This document shows positions 36,484 to 44,861 of a stretch of DNA of 64,000 nucleotides, piece by piece. The notes beneath the pieces were generated by a model. That model searched no databases, was not told where the DNA came from, and saw only the letters and a program-made list of their open reading frames with translations. The translations under genes were made by a program, and so were the position numbers. This DNA comes from Saprospiraceae bacterium (GTDB lineage Bacteria > Bacteroidota > Bacteroidia > Chitinophagales > Saprospiraceae). Each line of letters opens with the position of its first letter. Within the stretch, counting starts at the first letter, position 1. The stretch lies in the NCBI GenBank assembly GCA_016787415.1, contig JAEUUT010000109.1:1-64000 (forward strand), written 5' to 3'.

Positions 36484-36648
36484 GCCGAATTAAGTATGAG
36501 GATCGTGTTGTGTAAATATACCCTGAATTGGGTGAAAGGTAGAACAATCTGCGCAGAATGCACGCATTCTGAATTTTTCCTGTTGCTTGGCACAATTTTG
36601 GTAAGCGTTTGATTGCCTCCCGGTATAGTTTTCAAACCAAAGACAATC

Positions 36649-37329
36649 ATGAATGGACCTTCCTTACACACAGTTTTGCAGCGTTTCCCGCTATTGACGG
36701 CGCTTTCGGAGGCTGAGTTGCAGCGCATGGCGTTTATGGCCGAACGACGTACGGCCCACAAACACTCTCTGATATACCTGGCCGATGAGCCCAGCGAATA
36801 TATATGCTTCCTGATCGAAGGCGCCGTAAAAATCGGCATCTACTCTCCCGACGGGCGCGAAATCATCAAAAGTATCCAGCATCCTTACACTGTTTTTGGC
36901 GAACTGGGGCTTGCCGGCGAACAGCATCGCTCCGAATTTGCCAGTTCCATGGGCCGTGAAGTGGATTATTTAGCCATCAAAGTGGAGGATTTCAAATACC
37001 TCATGCAACAAAATTTCCGCTTGGCACAATCCGTCATGCTCAACCTGGGCGACCGTTTGCGCCGGGCAGAACGCCACTGGGAATCGCTCATTTTGAAGGA
37101 CGTACGCACCCGAATCGTGGAGTTTTTGAAAGAAAGCGCCGGCGAACATGGCCGCCAGGTAGGTTACGAAACGCTCGTAAAACACGGCCTCACCCAACAG
37201 GACATCGCCAATTTGGTAGGCGCCAGCCGCCAGACCGTTACGGCTATTTTGAATGAATTGAAAAAATCGAATTTGATCCATTTCAACCGGAATACGATTT
37301 TGATCCGGGATATGGATAAACTTAATTGA
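36649..37329 (+). CDS. Crp/Fnr-family transcriptional regulator (second copy)
   Basis: The 226-residue protein has a cyclic-nucleotide-binding-like beta roll (FLIEGAVKIGIYSPDGREI, HPYTVFGELGLAGEQHRSE), a dimer helix, and a classical winged helix with GLTQQDIANLVGASRQTV as recognition region. It is longer and more canonical than the regulator at 166-741. The effector is not clear; the FGELGL block is the phosphate-binding cassette position but lacks the cAMP arginine pattern RSxxA. The ATG at 36649 (MNGPSL) is chosen over one at 36613. It is divergent from glgB and might control it. Its 3' end is followed within 20 nt by the 52-bp perfect palindrome. Confidence 0.88.
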   Translation: MNGPSLHTVLQRFPLLTALSEAELQRMAFMAERRTAHKHSLIYLADEPSEYICFLIEGAVKIGIYSPDGREIIKSIQHPYTVFGELGLAGEQHRSEFASSMGREVDYLAIKVEDFKYLMQQNFRLAQSVMLNLGDRLRRAERHWESLILKDVRTRIVEFLKESAGEHGRQVGYETLVKHGLTQQDIANLVGASRQTVTAILNELKKSNLIHFNRNTILIRDMDKLN

Positions 37330-37481
37330 GTCCTGACTACAGTCTTGAGTCCTGAGTCGTAAGTCCTGAGTCCTAAGTCCGTAGAGTACACCTTATTACC
37401 CTCGGCATTACTGAATATTGATGCCAAGAGTAATAAGGTGTACTCTACGGACTTAGGACTCAGGACTTACGACTCAGGACT
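37328..37481. repeat. long inverted repeat with GAGTCCT heptamers and a perfect 52-bp stem
   Basis: Positions 37348-37399 and 37430-37481 are exact reverse complements (52 of 52). The outer half is GAGTCCT/AAGTCCT units and the inner half is the core CGTAGAGTACACCTTATTAC. The 30-nt loop can pair further (TCGGCAT with ATGCCAA). The left flank continues the heptamer pattern to just after the Crp stop codon. The right arm runs into the YtxH-like gene and encodes its last residues and stop. Confidence 0.95.
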
Positions 37482-37679
37482 GAAATCTTCTTCCGCCGCC
37501 ATTTCCGCTTCTCCCAGCCCGAATTCCAGTTCTTCCAGCCACTCATCTATTTTATCGGTAGCGGTGCGCATCAGTTTTTCGCGGAGTTTGGTGCCTCGTT
37601 CTGTGTAAAACAAAAAATAGACGCCGCCGGCCAGCAATGCTCCGCCGAGCAAGAGTTCGAGTGCATTTTTCTTTGCCAT
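37467..37679 (-). CDS. small YtxH-like membrane protein
   Basis: The 70-residue protein has one membrane helix (LELLLGGALLAGGVYFLFY) followed by a charged amphipathic segment (TERGTKLREKLMRTATDKI). That is the plan of YtxH-domain proteins, which are linked to envelope stress. The C-terminal residues after EEDF and the stop codon are encoded by the arm of the adjacent 52-bp palindrome, so the original C terminus may have been replaced. It follows the unknown gene by 2 bp in a three-gene operon with a holin-X-like protein, all probably acting at the inner membrane. Confidence 0.75.
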   Translation of the reverse strand: MAKKNALELLLGGALLAGGVYFLFYTERGTKLREKLMRTATDKIDEWLEELEFGLGEAEMAAEEDFSPES

Positions 37680-37681
37680 AG

Positions 37682-38143
37682 TCAGTTTTTTTCCTGTTGA
37701 TCGTCTTTTTTCAGGCGCTGTCGGAGCCCGGATATGCTTTTTCGAAGGATGCCGAATACGTCCTTTTTGCCTGGCGCCAGTGCGCCTGCCTTGCGGGCCA
37801 GTTGCGGAAGGTAGGCTACCCCCAAAGGCGCTACTACTTTCAGCAACAAGGCTATACGCGGGTCGCGCACGAGGGTGTCGGCTACTAGGCGCAGCGGGCC
37901 GCTCAGGTTGCTGGCCAGCCCGAACGCTTTTTCATCGGCAGGTGTGCCGGGTTTGTTGTGAAACCCGAGTGCCGACCGAACAGCCTGCCCCACAATTTCG
38001 CCGGGCTGCAAATCGTGGCGCACTTCCTGCCAGATTTCCCTAATTTCTGTTTCTTCCACAGCAATTTGCGTTTTCAGCAGTGATTTTCGCTGTTGCAATT
38101 GCTGCAGGCTGTCTACGTCAGCCTTTGTTTTCAGTATCGTCAT
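37682..38143 (-). CDS. unknown protein of the YtxH/holin-X operon
   Basis: I do not recognise a named domain in this protein of about 153 residues. The first 50 residues are predicted helical and rich in Gln and Lys (TKADVDSLQQLQQRKSLL), and could form a coiled coil. The middle has two moderately hydrophobic stretches (IALLLKVVAPLGVAYLPQL), and the C terminus is strongly basic. The ATG at 38143 (MTILKTKAD) gives a 26-bp overlap with the holin-X-like gene, showing translational coupling; a longer in-frame start at 38179 would lie deeper in that gene. Bacteroidota often carry such three-gene sets next to YtxH. The function is open. Confidence 0.65.
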   Translation of the reverse strand: MTILKTKADVDSLQQLQQRKSLLKTQIAVEETEIREIWQEVRHDLQPGEIVGQAVRSALGFHNKPGTPADEKAFGLASNLSGPLRLVADTLVRDPRIALLLKVVAPLGVAYLPQLARKAGALAPGKKDVFGILRKSISGLRQRLKKDDQQEKN

Positions 38144-38480
38144 CTTCCAGGATGTTTTGAATGATTTTGGAGCGTACAAAGCCGGGGACTTTCAGATAGG
38201 CAACAATCGCAATAGGCACAAAAACCAAGCCTGCCAGCACAAAACCTCCCGCCCTGTTGTGGATCACATCGCCCAGCCAAACAGCAAATCCGATGCTAAA
38301 AAAGAACAGAATGATCAGTGCAAACACAAAAATGATAGCCATCCCGCTGAGCATGGCGGCTGCGCCCGACACTTTTTCTGTAGCCGTGAGTGCATAATAT
38401 TCCCGCCGGGTTTCCAGATGCTGAAGCAATTTGTGCAACAACCGCTCGAATGACGGATCCTGATTTGTTTCTTCTGCCAT
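38118..38480 (-). CDS. holin-X/DUF1469-like membrane protein
   Basis: The 120-residue protein has a soluble helical N terminus (RLLHKLLQHLETRREYYAL), then two membrane helices (AAMLSGMAIIFVFALIILFFF and FVLAGLVFVPIAIVAYL) and a basic C terminus. This is the pattern of the putative holin superfamily X (DUF1469), which despite its name is common in non-phage loci near YtxH genes. A direct lysis role is unlikely. The ATG at 38480 (MAEETNQD) is preferred over one at 38534, which would start in a poorly conserved leader. It is the first gene of the operon. Confidence 0.75.
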   Translation of the reverse strand: MAEETNQDPSFERLLHKLLQHLETRREYYALTATEKVSGAAAMLSGMAIIFVFALIILFFFSIGFAVWLGDVIHNRAGGFVLAGLVFVPIAIVAYLKVPGFVRSKIIQNILEDDDTENKG

Positions 38481-38819
38481 GGGGCGTTTGATTGGAACGT
38501 ATGGTTCGGAGATAATGGAGGTCGAAGGTAGCACCTAATACAACATCATGCAATGACCTGTGTCAGGTGATCATGCTGAAAAACGGTGGAAAAATAGTTA
38601 TGTTTTTTTCCGCATCAAAATCGCATGAACAAGTCGCTGATTTTCAATACATTAAATTTTGTATTTTGCAAATAAATAGCCACCGATTCCAACAAACTTT
38701 CCGCTTGGAAGGCAATAATTCGGAAAGAGGAAAGTTATTCTGCCGTTCCGCAGCCGCCCAATAAAGGCTGCTGCACACAACCAAACCACCCTCTTCAAAT
38801 AACTTAAACAAACTCTGAA
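38481..38819. other. 339-bp intergenic region between divergent genes
   Basis: No gene is seen. The region is A+T-rich at about 38580-38690 and includes ATTTTGTATTTTGC (about 38655-38668), which resembles but does not exactly match the TAnnTTTG promoter element; it could serve the lipoprotein gene at 38820. No long palindrome or heptamer array is present here. Confidence 0.4.
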
Positions 38820-39251
38820 ATGAAAAATCTTCCTGTTTGGGTGCTGGGCGCCCTGTGCTGTTTTCTCATCACATTTTCTTCCTGCAAAAAAGACAAGGAC
38901 GACCCGAAAGACCTGCTGACGTCGCCCAGTTGCTGGAAAACCGTAAAAACGGAAAGCCGCGCCAACACCACGGACGCCTGGACCGACGATACGGAATCCT
39001 GCTCTACCGACGACTGCACCAAGTTCAATGCCGACGGCACCGCCACTTTTGATGAAGGCGCTACCAAATGCGACCCGACTGATCCGCAAACTTCTTCCGG
39101 TTCTTATGTGCTCTCTGAAGACGGCAAAACCATTACGATCACACAAGATGGCTTTACCCTGCCTGCTACGGTAGAGGAACTGACGTCGAAAAAACTGGTT
39201 GTGACGGTTTCCTTCCTTGGCCAGGCTCGTACGACGTTTGAAGCGCAGTAA
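38820..39251 (+). CDS. lipocalin-like lipoprotein
   Basis: The 143-residue product has a lipoprotein signal with the lipobox SSC (MKNLPVWVLGALCCFLITFSSC). The mature protein has a small beta-rich fold like Bacteroidota lipocalin-like lipoproteins: SCWKTVKTESR near the start, FNADGTATFDEGATKC, GSYVLSEDGKTITI, and a C-terminal KKLVVTVSFLGQ strand. Several Cys (SC, CSTDDC, KC) could form disulfides in the periplasm. Ligand and role are unknown. It is followed by a strong terminator and stands alone. Confidence 0.75.
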   Translation: MKNLPVWVLGALCCFLITFSSCKKDKDDPKDLLTSPSCWKTVKTESRANTTDAWTDDTESCSTDDCTKFNADGTATFDEGATKCDPTDPQTSSGSYVLSEDGKTITITQDGFTLPATVEELTSKKLVVTVSFLGQARTTFEAQ

Positions 39252-39280
39252 GGCCTTACAAATTGTAGTCAATAAATGCA

Positions 39281-39320
39281 CAAGGCGCCTGGAACGACTG
39301 TCCAGGCGCCTTGTTTCTTT
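39281..39320. terminator. bidirectional terminator between convergent genes
   Basis: A perfect 13-bp stem (39281-39293 with 39301-39313) with a 7-nt loop is followed on the plus strand by TTTCTTT. It lies 29 nt after the lipoprotein stop and 25 nt before the end of the opposing symporter gene. Confidence 0.85.
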
Positions 39321-39338
39321 CAGGGTCTACCTCCGACA

Positions 39339-40634
39339 CTATTCCTTCATCCCCACATGACATCCCACCTTGGCATAAAACAGAATGTAAGAATAACAAA
39401 CCGCCATGATAACCATAAATGCTGAACGAAAATCGAGTCCGGCCACCTGGTGTTCGTATAGCCAGCCATAAAAAGGCGGGATGATCGCGCCACCTACAAT
39501 ACCCATTACAAGCAAAGCAGCGCCCGTATTCGTAAACCTGCCCAGGTTTTTAATGCCCAACGGAAAAATAGCGGGCCACATCACGGCATTGCTGAAACCA
39601 AGGGCCGCCAGACATGCCACAGCCTGCTCGCCACTCACAAAATACGATGCGATGGTAAGCACAATCCCCAGCAGCGCTGATACCAGCAGCCAGGTTTCCT
39701 GTTTCACGTATTTCGGTATCAGAATAATATTGGCGCCATAGCCCAGCAACAGACCGATCAATCCAAATGTAGTGAAATATCTGCTGGTATCCGTGGAGAA
39801 GCCCAGATTTTTGCCATAAATCGTAATCAGGTCGCCGGCCATTACTTCAGCGCCTACGTACATGAAAATAGCCAGCGCGCCCAGCAGCAAATGCGGAAAC
39901 TGAAAAATGCTGGTTTTCCCTTTTGACAAGGCAGTATCCGCTGCATCCGTATCGCCGGTTTTTTCTTTTATATCGGGCAGCGACGATGATTTAATAACCA
40001 GGGCAATTATAAACAAGACAACCGCCATAACACCGTAAGGCAGTTCTACCCGGCTGGCCAGATCGTTCAATAGCGCTGTTTTCTGCTCCAACGCCGTAGC
40101 AGGGCTATCAATTTCCTGCTGAATAGCATCTACATTTTTCAGAAGCATGGCCCCGAACAGGAGGTTGGCCCCGATGCCTGCTATTTTGTTGCACACGCCC
40201 ATGATGCTGATGCGTTTGGCTGCTGATTCAATAGGCCCGATGATGCTCACATACGGGTTGGCCGCCGTTTGCAACAAGGCAAGGCCCATTCCCTGAATAA
40301 ACAATCCAGTCAGAAACATGGGGAAACTCCGCGCCGCCGATGCCGGAATAAAAATCAGGCAGCCAGTAGCCATAATGCTCAAACCCACTGCCATGCCGTT
40401 TTTAGTGCCCAGGCGTTCCAGAATCCAGGAGGATGGCAGCGCCAGGAAAAAATAGGCGGCAAAAAACGCCGTCGCGACGTAGTAGGACTGCAAATCGCTC
40501 AGTTCGCAGGATTTTTTCAGAAACGGAATCAGAATACCGTTCAGCCAGGTAATAAATCCGAAAACAGCGAATAGTAAACCTATAATGCTGATTTGAAGCA
40601 GGTATTTGGAATTGTTTGAAGTAGAATTCTCCAT
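39339..40634 (-). CDS. FucP/GluP-type sugar:proton symporter (MFS)
   Basis: The 431-residue protein has twelve predicted helices and matches the fucose/glucose-galactose permease family. Blocks include FGFITWLNGILIPFLKK in helix 1, YFFLALPSSWILERLG in helix 2 and FIQGMGLALLQTAANPYVS in helix 4, which are marks of FucP/GluP. It should import a hexose or deoxyhexose with protons. No catabolic genes are beside it; the divergent gene encodes a sugar-nucleotide nucleotidyltransferase. The intergenic region holds an AAAACAC-type palindrome, which may affect both promoters. Confidence 0.9.
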   Translation of the reverse strand: MENSTSNNSKYLLQISIIGLLFAVFGFITWLNGILIPFLKKSCELSDLQSYYVATAFFAAYFFLALPSSWILERLGTKNGMAVGLSIMATGCLIFIPASAARSFPMFLTGLFIQGMGLALLQTAANPYVSIIGPIESAAKRISIMGVCNKIAGIGANLLFGAMLLKNVDAIQQEIDSPATALEQKTALLNDLASRVELPYGVMAVVLFIIALVIKSSSLPDIKEKTGDTDAADTALSKGKTSIFQFPHLLLGALAIFMYVGAEVMAGDLITIYGKNLGFSTDTSRYFTTFGLIGLLLGYGANIILIPKYVKQETWLLVSALLGIVLTIASYFVSGEQAVACLAALGFSNAVMWPAIFPLGIKNLGRFTNTGAALLVMGIVGGAIIPPFYGWLYEHQVAGLDFRSAFMVIMAVCYSYILFYAKVGCHVGMKE

Positions 40635-40764
40635 ACTTTTGACCCCTTGTTCAGGTGATTGAATAATAATTTGATTGGTTTAACAAGTGCAAACATCCAA
40701 ATAATTTTTGTTCCGTGTGCGCACACAGGGTAAAAAAAGAAGGAGGATTTGGGGTTTGGGCATT

Positions 40765-40946
40765 TTTGTGTTTTTGTGTTTTGGGGTTTTAGTGTTTTGG
40801 TGGTGCATCGCCCTTGGTATTTGTAAGAGGCTGCATAAATGCCAGTGCCTGTAACAATCCGTTCAAAAACCCGAAATTTCACCTGAATACCCAGATCAAC
40901 GTTCTCCAAAACACTAAAACCCCAAAACACTAAAACACTAAAAAAA
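40765..40946. repeat. long inverted repeat with 8-bp AAAACACT units in a divergent promoter region
   Basis: The segment 40776-40800 is the exact reverse complement of 40906-40930 (25 bp). Further GTGTTTTT and ACACTAAA units extend outwards. Unlike most copies, it lies between two gene starts, with the right arm ending at the ATG of the nucleotidyltransferase gene (40947). Of the 312-bp gap, the part between 40635 and 40764 shows nothing else clear. Confidence 0.85.
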
Positions 40947-41849
40947 ATGCAACCCACTCTTTTGATTCTCGCGGCCGGTATCGGCTCGCGCTATGGCGGC
41001 TTGAAACAGGTAGACGGCATGGGCGCCGGCGGCGAAGCAATCCTTGAATTTTCCGTGTACGATGCTATTCGTGCTGGTTTCGGCAAAGTCGTTTTTGTTA
41101 TCCGAAAAGATATTGAAGAGGCGTTTCGCGACAAAGTAGGTCGCCGAATTGAAGCGCAAATCCGGACGGAATATGCATTTCAGGAAATGGATACCGCCCT
41201 CGAATGGCTGGATCAAATGCCGCACCGCGAAAAGCCCTGGGGTACAGGGCATGCCATTTTATCGGCCAAACAATACCTGACAGAACCCTTTATCGCCATC
41301 AATGCCGATGATTTTTACGGCGCTGACAGTTTTGAAGCCATCGCAGGTTTTCTGAAACAGGAATGTACGCCGCAACGATATGGTATGGTGGCTTACAGAC
41401 TGGGAAATACGCTGTCTGAAAATGGCTTTGTATCGCGTGGCGTATGCTCCGTCAGCCCCGAAGGTTTCCTGACCGATGTGGTCGAACGCACCAAAATCGA
41501 GCGCATGGAAGATGGCATTCACTTCCTGGATGAATCGGGCGGGCGTCATTTTCTGGAAGACCAGACGCCTGTATCCATGAATTTCTGGGGCTTTCACCCG
41601 ACTGTCTTGCAGGAAATAGAAACGCAGTTCCGCGATTTTGTTCAGTCCAACCTGGACAAACCAAAAGCGGAATTTTACATCCCCACCGTGGTCAACAACC
41701 TGATCAAATCGGGTAAAATTCAGTTGCAGGTGCTCACCAGCGAAAGCCAGTGGTACGGCGTAACCTATCCGGAAGACAAGGACACCGTGCAACAGGCCCT
41801 GCGGGATATGGCGGCGAAAGGGATGTATCCGGGGAAGTTGTGGGGATGA
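40947..41849 (+). CDS. sugar-phosphate nucleotidyltransferase
   Basis: The 300-residue protein has the nucleotidyltransferase fold. Its N terminus is LILAAGIGSRYGGLKQVDGMG, an NTP-binding loop in which a variant replaces the usual GxGTRLxPLT. The metal-binding block is FIAINADDFYGADS, and NFWGFHPTVLQEIE and WYGVTYPEDKDTV lie near the end. It should transfer a nucleotide to a sugar 1-phosphate; similar proteins sit near NahK-like kinases in Bacteroidota, and such a kinase is encoded at 21.2 kb. The substrate remains open. The start ATG at 40947 follows a palindromic array directly, so no ordinary ribosome-binding site is visible. Confidence 0.85.
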   Translation: MQPTLLILAAGIGSRYGGLKQVDGMGAGGEAILEFSVYDAIRAGFGKVVFVIRKDIEEAFRDKVGRRIEAQIRTEYAFQEMDTALEWLDQMPHREKPWGTGHAILSAKQYLTEPFIAINADDFYGADSFEAIAGFLKQECTPQRYGMVAYRLGNTLSENGFVSRGVCSVSPEGFLTDVVERTKIERMEDGIHFLDESGGRHFLEDQTPVSMNFWGFHPTVLQEIETQFRDFVQSNLDKPKAEFYIPTVVNNLIKSGKIQLQVLTSESQWYGVTYPEDKDTVQQALRDMAAKGMYPGKLWG

Positions 41850-41972
41850 GAGGCAAGGGGCAAGGGGCAAGGGGCAAAAATTCAGGTTTGCTCCTTGCCC
41901 TTTGCTTTTTGCCTCTTGCCCCTTGCTTTTTGCCTCTTGCTTTTTGCCTCTTGCCCCTTAAACCTTGCCCCT
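41850..41972. repeat. inverted repeat with GGGCAAG heptamers between convergent genes
   Basis: The left arm is GGCAAGG units (41851-41878). The right side is a longer run of CTTGCCC/TTTTGCC units (about 41892-41971). The arms can pair in many registers. The left arm starts directly after the TGA of the nucleotidyltransferase gene, and the right arm ends at the stop of the OmpA-family gene. Confidence 0.85.
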
Positions 41973-43094
41973 TCAATTCTTCACCACCACAAACTCCACC
42001 CTCCGATTCTCTGCCCGGCCTTCGTCGGTATCGTTGGTGGCGATAGGCTGTCGTTCGCCTTCGCCACGGGCGAAAAGGCGGTTTTTGGCAATTTTATTTT
42101 CTGTCAGGAAATTCACGACTGATTGCGCGCGCCGTTGCGAGAGCGCATCATTGTAGGCATCATTGCCCAGCGCATCGGTATGGCCCACGATGCGAATGCT
42201 GAGTTTGGGGTGTTCCTGCATGATTTTCAGCAACTTGTTGAGTTCGACAAAAGAGCGGGGCATGAGTTCGTCCTTGTCGAATTCGAAATAGATATTTTTC
42301 AGTCGAATGGTTTTGCCGGGCTGCAAAGGCTGCCGCGTCAGGTCGTCGTCCTTGATGGGCACGGGCAGGAAGGGCGGTATTTTTTTCAGCAGTACATCGT
42401 CGATGTAGTAGTACGCGTAGTTGTAGGTATCAACATAAGGCGCCGTTGAAAGTGTGTGTTCGTCATCGTTGAAGTTGCCGATCAGGATGTGTTCGGCTTC
42501 ATATTTGGCTACAAACTGGCCACTTACTTTCACCCATTTCCCGGAAGAGGCCGCCACGATTTCTGCCTGATTAACCTGTGGCTCGCGGATCAGAATTTCA
42601 TCGGTGGTGCGGCGAATTTCCTTGACCGAAAAATAGGCGCCGAGGTTGTTGATATGCATCGACTTTTCCAGGGGCGTCACCCAGTATTCCAGGTAATATG
42701 CCTGTCCGACTACAAGAGGTTCGGCCAATTGAATTTCGAGGTATTCGCGGCAGTGTGGTTTGCCGTTGGTACAGCCGTACAAGGTAAGTCCGGCCATCGA
42801 TTTGCCGCCGTGCGGCGCCTGCTTGCCAAAACCCTTGGCAGCCCAGTCGTTGGGCACGCGAACGCCCGGGCCATAGATGTCGGGGCTGGCGGTAGTAGCG
42901 CTGAACCAGTATTTTACCACCTCGCCAAAATAGGCGCCTTTGTACGACCATCCTAATGGCGCCGCTGCATAGCGCTCGAAGCCGGGGTTGGGTACAATAT
43001 TTTGTTGGGCCTGCAACAAGGGCCATTCCACCGACAGGCAGAACAAACACAAGGTCAGGGCGTTTTTCAAGCGTGCGTTGGGCGCATAGATCAT
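41973..43094 (-). CDS. OmpA-family protein with an N-terminal jelly-roll domain
   Basis: The 373-residue protein has a signal peptide (ending near LLQAQ, residue 30). A beta-sandwich region (about 31-235) with NIVPNPGFERYAAAPLGW and YAYYYIDDVLLKK resembles carbohydrate-binding or GBD-like modules. The C-terminal part is an OmpA-like peptidoglycan-binding domain with RIVGHTDALGNDAYNDAL and GRAENRRVEFVVV. It probably anchors a surface or periplasmic binding module to peptidoglycan. It lacks a barrel. The stop codon TGA abuts the GGGCAAG palindrome and the gene converges on the nucleotidyltransferase gene. Confidence 0.88.
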   Translation of the reverse strand: MIYAPNARLKNALTLCLFCLSVEWPLLQAQQNIVPNPGFERYAAAPLGWSYKGAYFGEVVKYWFSATTASPDIYGPGVRVPNDWAAKGFGKQAPHGGKSMAGLTLYGCTNGKPHCREYLEIQLAEPLVVGQAYYLEYWVTPLEKSMHINNLGAYFSVKEIRRTTDEILIREPQVNQAEIVAASSGKWVKVSGQFVAKYEAEHILIGNFNDDEHTLSTAPYVDTYNYAYYYIDDVLLKKIPPFLPVPIKDDDLTRQPLQPGKTIRLKNIYFEFDKDELMPRSFVELNKLLKIMQEHPKLSIRIVGHTDALGNDAYNDALSQRRAQSVVNFLTENKIAKNRLFARGEGERQPIATNDTDEGRAENRRVEFVVVKN

Positions 43095-43207
43095 CTCAAT
43101 ATGCTTTTCGGGTAAAGTGTACAGAATGATATTTCAAAAAAACGGTTTTTTAGGGGGCAAAAGAAAATTTAAAGGAAGCGAGCCGCTGTTGCCTTCGCGA
43201 AAACCTG

Positions 43208-43215
43208 TATTTTTG
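43208..43215 (+). promoter_or_regulatory. possible Bacteroidota-type -7 element upstream of ugd
   Basis: TATTTTTG matches TAnnTTTG but lies 155 bp before the ugd start, which would leave a long leader. The spacing to a TTG box is not standard. Confidence 0.35.
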
Positions 43216-43369
43216 CGGCGCAATCTTCCGGATAATTTTTCCTTCATTCACAAGTAGGCCCCATATTTGTCTGTTTGTTATCTGCTGTTTTGGTTAACCA
43301 GGTAACCGATGAAGGATTTGTCTGAAACCACAACAAAGTAATTGTTACCCAAACAAAATAACAATAAAA

Positions 43370-44710
43370 ATGAATATTGCTGTTGTAGGAACCGGCTATG
43401 TCGGTTTGGTGACCGGAACCTGTTTTGCTGAAACGGGCAACAACGTCATTTGTGTTGACATCAATGAAAAAAAAGTGGAAAGCCTCAAAAACGGCAAAAT
43501 TCCCATTTTCGAGCCCGGACTGGATCTGCTTTTTGACCGCAATACCAAAGAAGGCCGCCTGCACTTTACCACCAACCTGGCCGAGGCCGTACAAAATAGC
43601 CAGATCATTTTTCTGGCACTCCCTACCCCGCCGGGTGAAGACGGCAGCGCCGACTTGTCCTATATCATGGGCGTAGCGCGCGATCTGGGCGGCATTATCA
43701 AGGACTACAAAGTGATTGTCGACAAAAGCACCGTGCCGGTAGGCACAGCGGAAAAAGTAGCGGCCGTGCTGGCCCAGAAACTGCCTGCCGAACTTTTCGA
43801 CGTGGTGTCCAATCCCGAATTTCTGCGCGAAGGCGTGGCTGTGGAGGATTTTCTGAAGCCCGACCGCGTTGTTATCGGCACTGAAAGTGAACGCGCCCGC
43901 AAACTGATGCGCCTGCTCTACGAGCCTTTTGTGCGCCAGGGCAATCCGATTTATTTCATGGACGAGCGTTCGGCTGAAATGACCAAATACGCCGCCAACT
44001 CCTACCTCGCTGCGCGTATTTCGTTTATGAACGAAATTGCCAACCTCTGCGAAAAAGTGGGCGCCAACGTCGATCAGGTGCGCATCGGTATGGGCAGCGA
44101 CAGCCGTATCGGCAAGCGCTTCCTGTTTCCCGGCATCGGCTACGGCGGTTCTTGTTTTCCGAAAGACGTGCAGGCGCTGGCCAAAACGGCGGCGGAATAC
44201 GACTACGATTTCAAAATCCTCAATTCCGTCATGCACGTCAACCAACTCCAGAAAAGCGTGCTGACCGAAAAAATTCGCGAGTATTTTCAGGACGACCTCG
44301 AAGGCCGCACCATCGGCGTGTGGGGACTGGCCTTCAAACCCAATACCGACGATATTCGGGAGGCTCCGGCACTCGTCATCATCGACGAATTGCTGGCCGC
44401 CGGCGCCAAAGTGCGCGCATTCGACCCCGAAGCCATGAGCCATGTGAAATCTATTTACGGCGACCGCATCAGCCTGTGCGACAGCATGTACGAAGCCGTA
44501 GAAGGTGCTGACTGCCTGGCTATTATGACGGAATGGAGCGAATTTCGCACCCCCGACTTCGAGCGCATCGGCGCCCTGCTGTCGGAAAAAGTTATCTTCG
44601 ATGGCCGTAATGTGTACGACCTCGATTACATGAAAGAACTCGGATTTCAATACCTCAGCATCGGTCGCCCGCAAGTGAATAGCAATAAGCCGGCGGGAGA
44701 TTTGGTGTGA
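43370..44710 (+). CDS. ugd: UDP-glucose 6-dehydrogenase
   Basis: The 446-residue enzyme oxidises UDP-glucose to UDP-glucuronate with two NAD. The N-terminal Rossmann loop is VVGTGYVGLVTGTCFAETG, the substrate helix contains PTPPGEDGSADLSYI and DKSTVPVGTAEK, and the catalytic Cys262 lies in GYGGSCFPKDVQAL. The C-terminal domain carries WGLAFKPNTDDIREAPA. It feeds glucuronate into exopolysaccharide or other glycan synthesis; no glycosyltransferases are next to it. The length and start are standard. It ends 15-20 nt before a palindromic AAAACACC array that precedes the DUF1963 gene. Confidence 0.96.
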   Translation: MNIAVVGTGYVGLVTGTCFAETGNNVICVDINEKKVESLKNGKIPIFEPGLDLLFDRNTKEGRLHFTTNLAEAVQNSQIIFLALPTPPGEDGSADLSYIMGVARDLGGIIKDYKVIVDKSTVPVGTAEKVAAVLAQKLPAELFDVVSNPEFLREGVAVEDFLKPDRVVIGTESERARKLMRLLYEPFVRQGNPIYFMDERSAEMTKYAANSYLAARISFMNEIANLCEKVGANVDQVRIGMGSDSRIGKRFLFPGIGYGGSCFPKDVQALAKTAAEYDYDFKILNSVMHVNQLQKSVLTEKIREYFQDDLEGRTIGVWGLAFKPNTDDIREAPALVIIDELLAAGAKVRAFDPEAMSHVKSIYGDRISLCDSMYEAVEGADCLAIMTEWSEFRTPDFERIGALLSEKVIFDGRNVYDLDYMKELGFQYLSIGRPQVNSNKPAGDLV

Positions 44711-44858
44711 ATTTAGTGTTTTTGTGTTTTGGTGTTTTGGTGTTTTTGAGGGGCTTTGCTGGTAGTTTTGGGAATAATGGTGCAACTACTCTCCCATACC
44801 AAGCGTAACGTTTTCAAAAACAACAAAACACTAAAACACCAAAACACCCAAATACGAA
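44711..44858. repeat. imperfect inverted repeat with AAAACACC-type units between ugd and the DUF1963 gene
   Basis: GTGTTTTG units at about 44714-44749 pair imperfectly with 44815-44853, which contains CTAAAACACCAAAACACC. The arm ends 9 nt before the next start codon. The middle (about 44755-44810) has no recognised signal. Confidence 0.8.
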
Positions 44859-44861
44859 AAA

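Noticed and set aside
38118..38480. Holin-X-like gene as phage lysis gene
   Set aside because: Its operon partners are a YtxH-like protein and an unknown protein, a common non-phage set in Bacteroidota; no endolysin is near.
40947..41849. glmU- or galU-type enzyme by name
   Set aside because: The N-terminal nucleotide loop differs from both and no acyltransferase-like beta helix is present, so only the general nucleotidyltransferase family is assigned.
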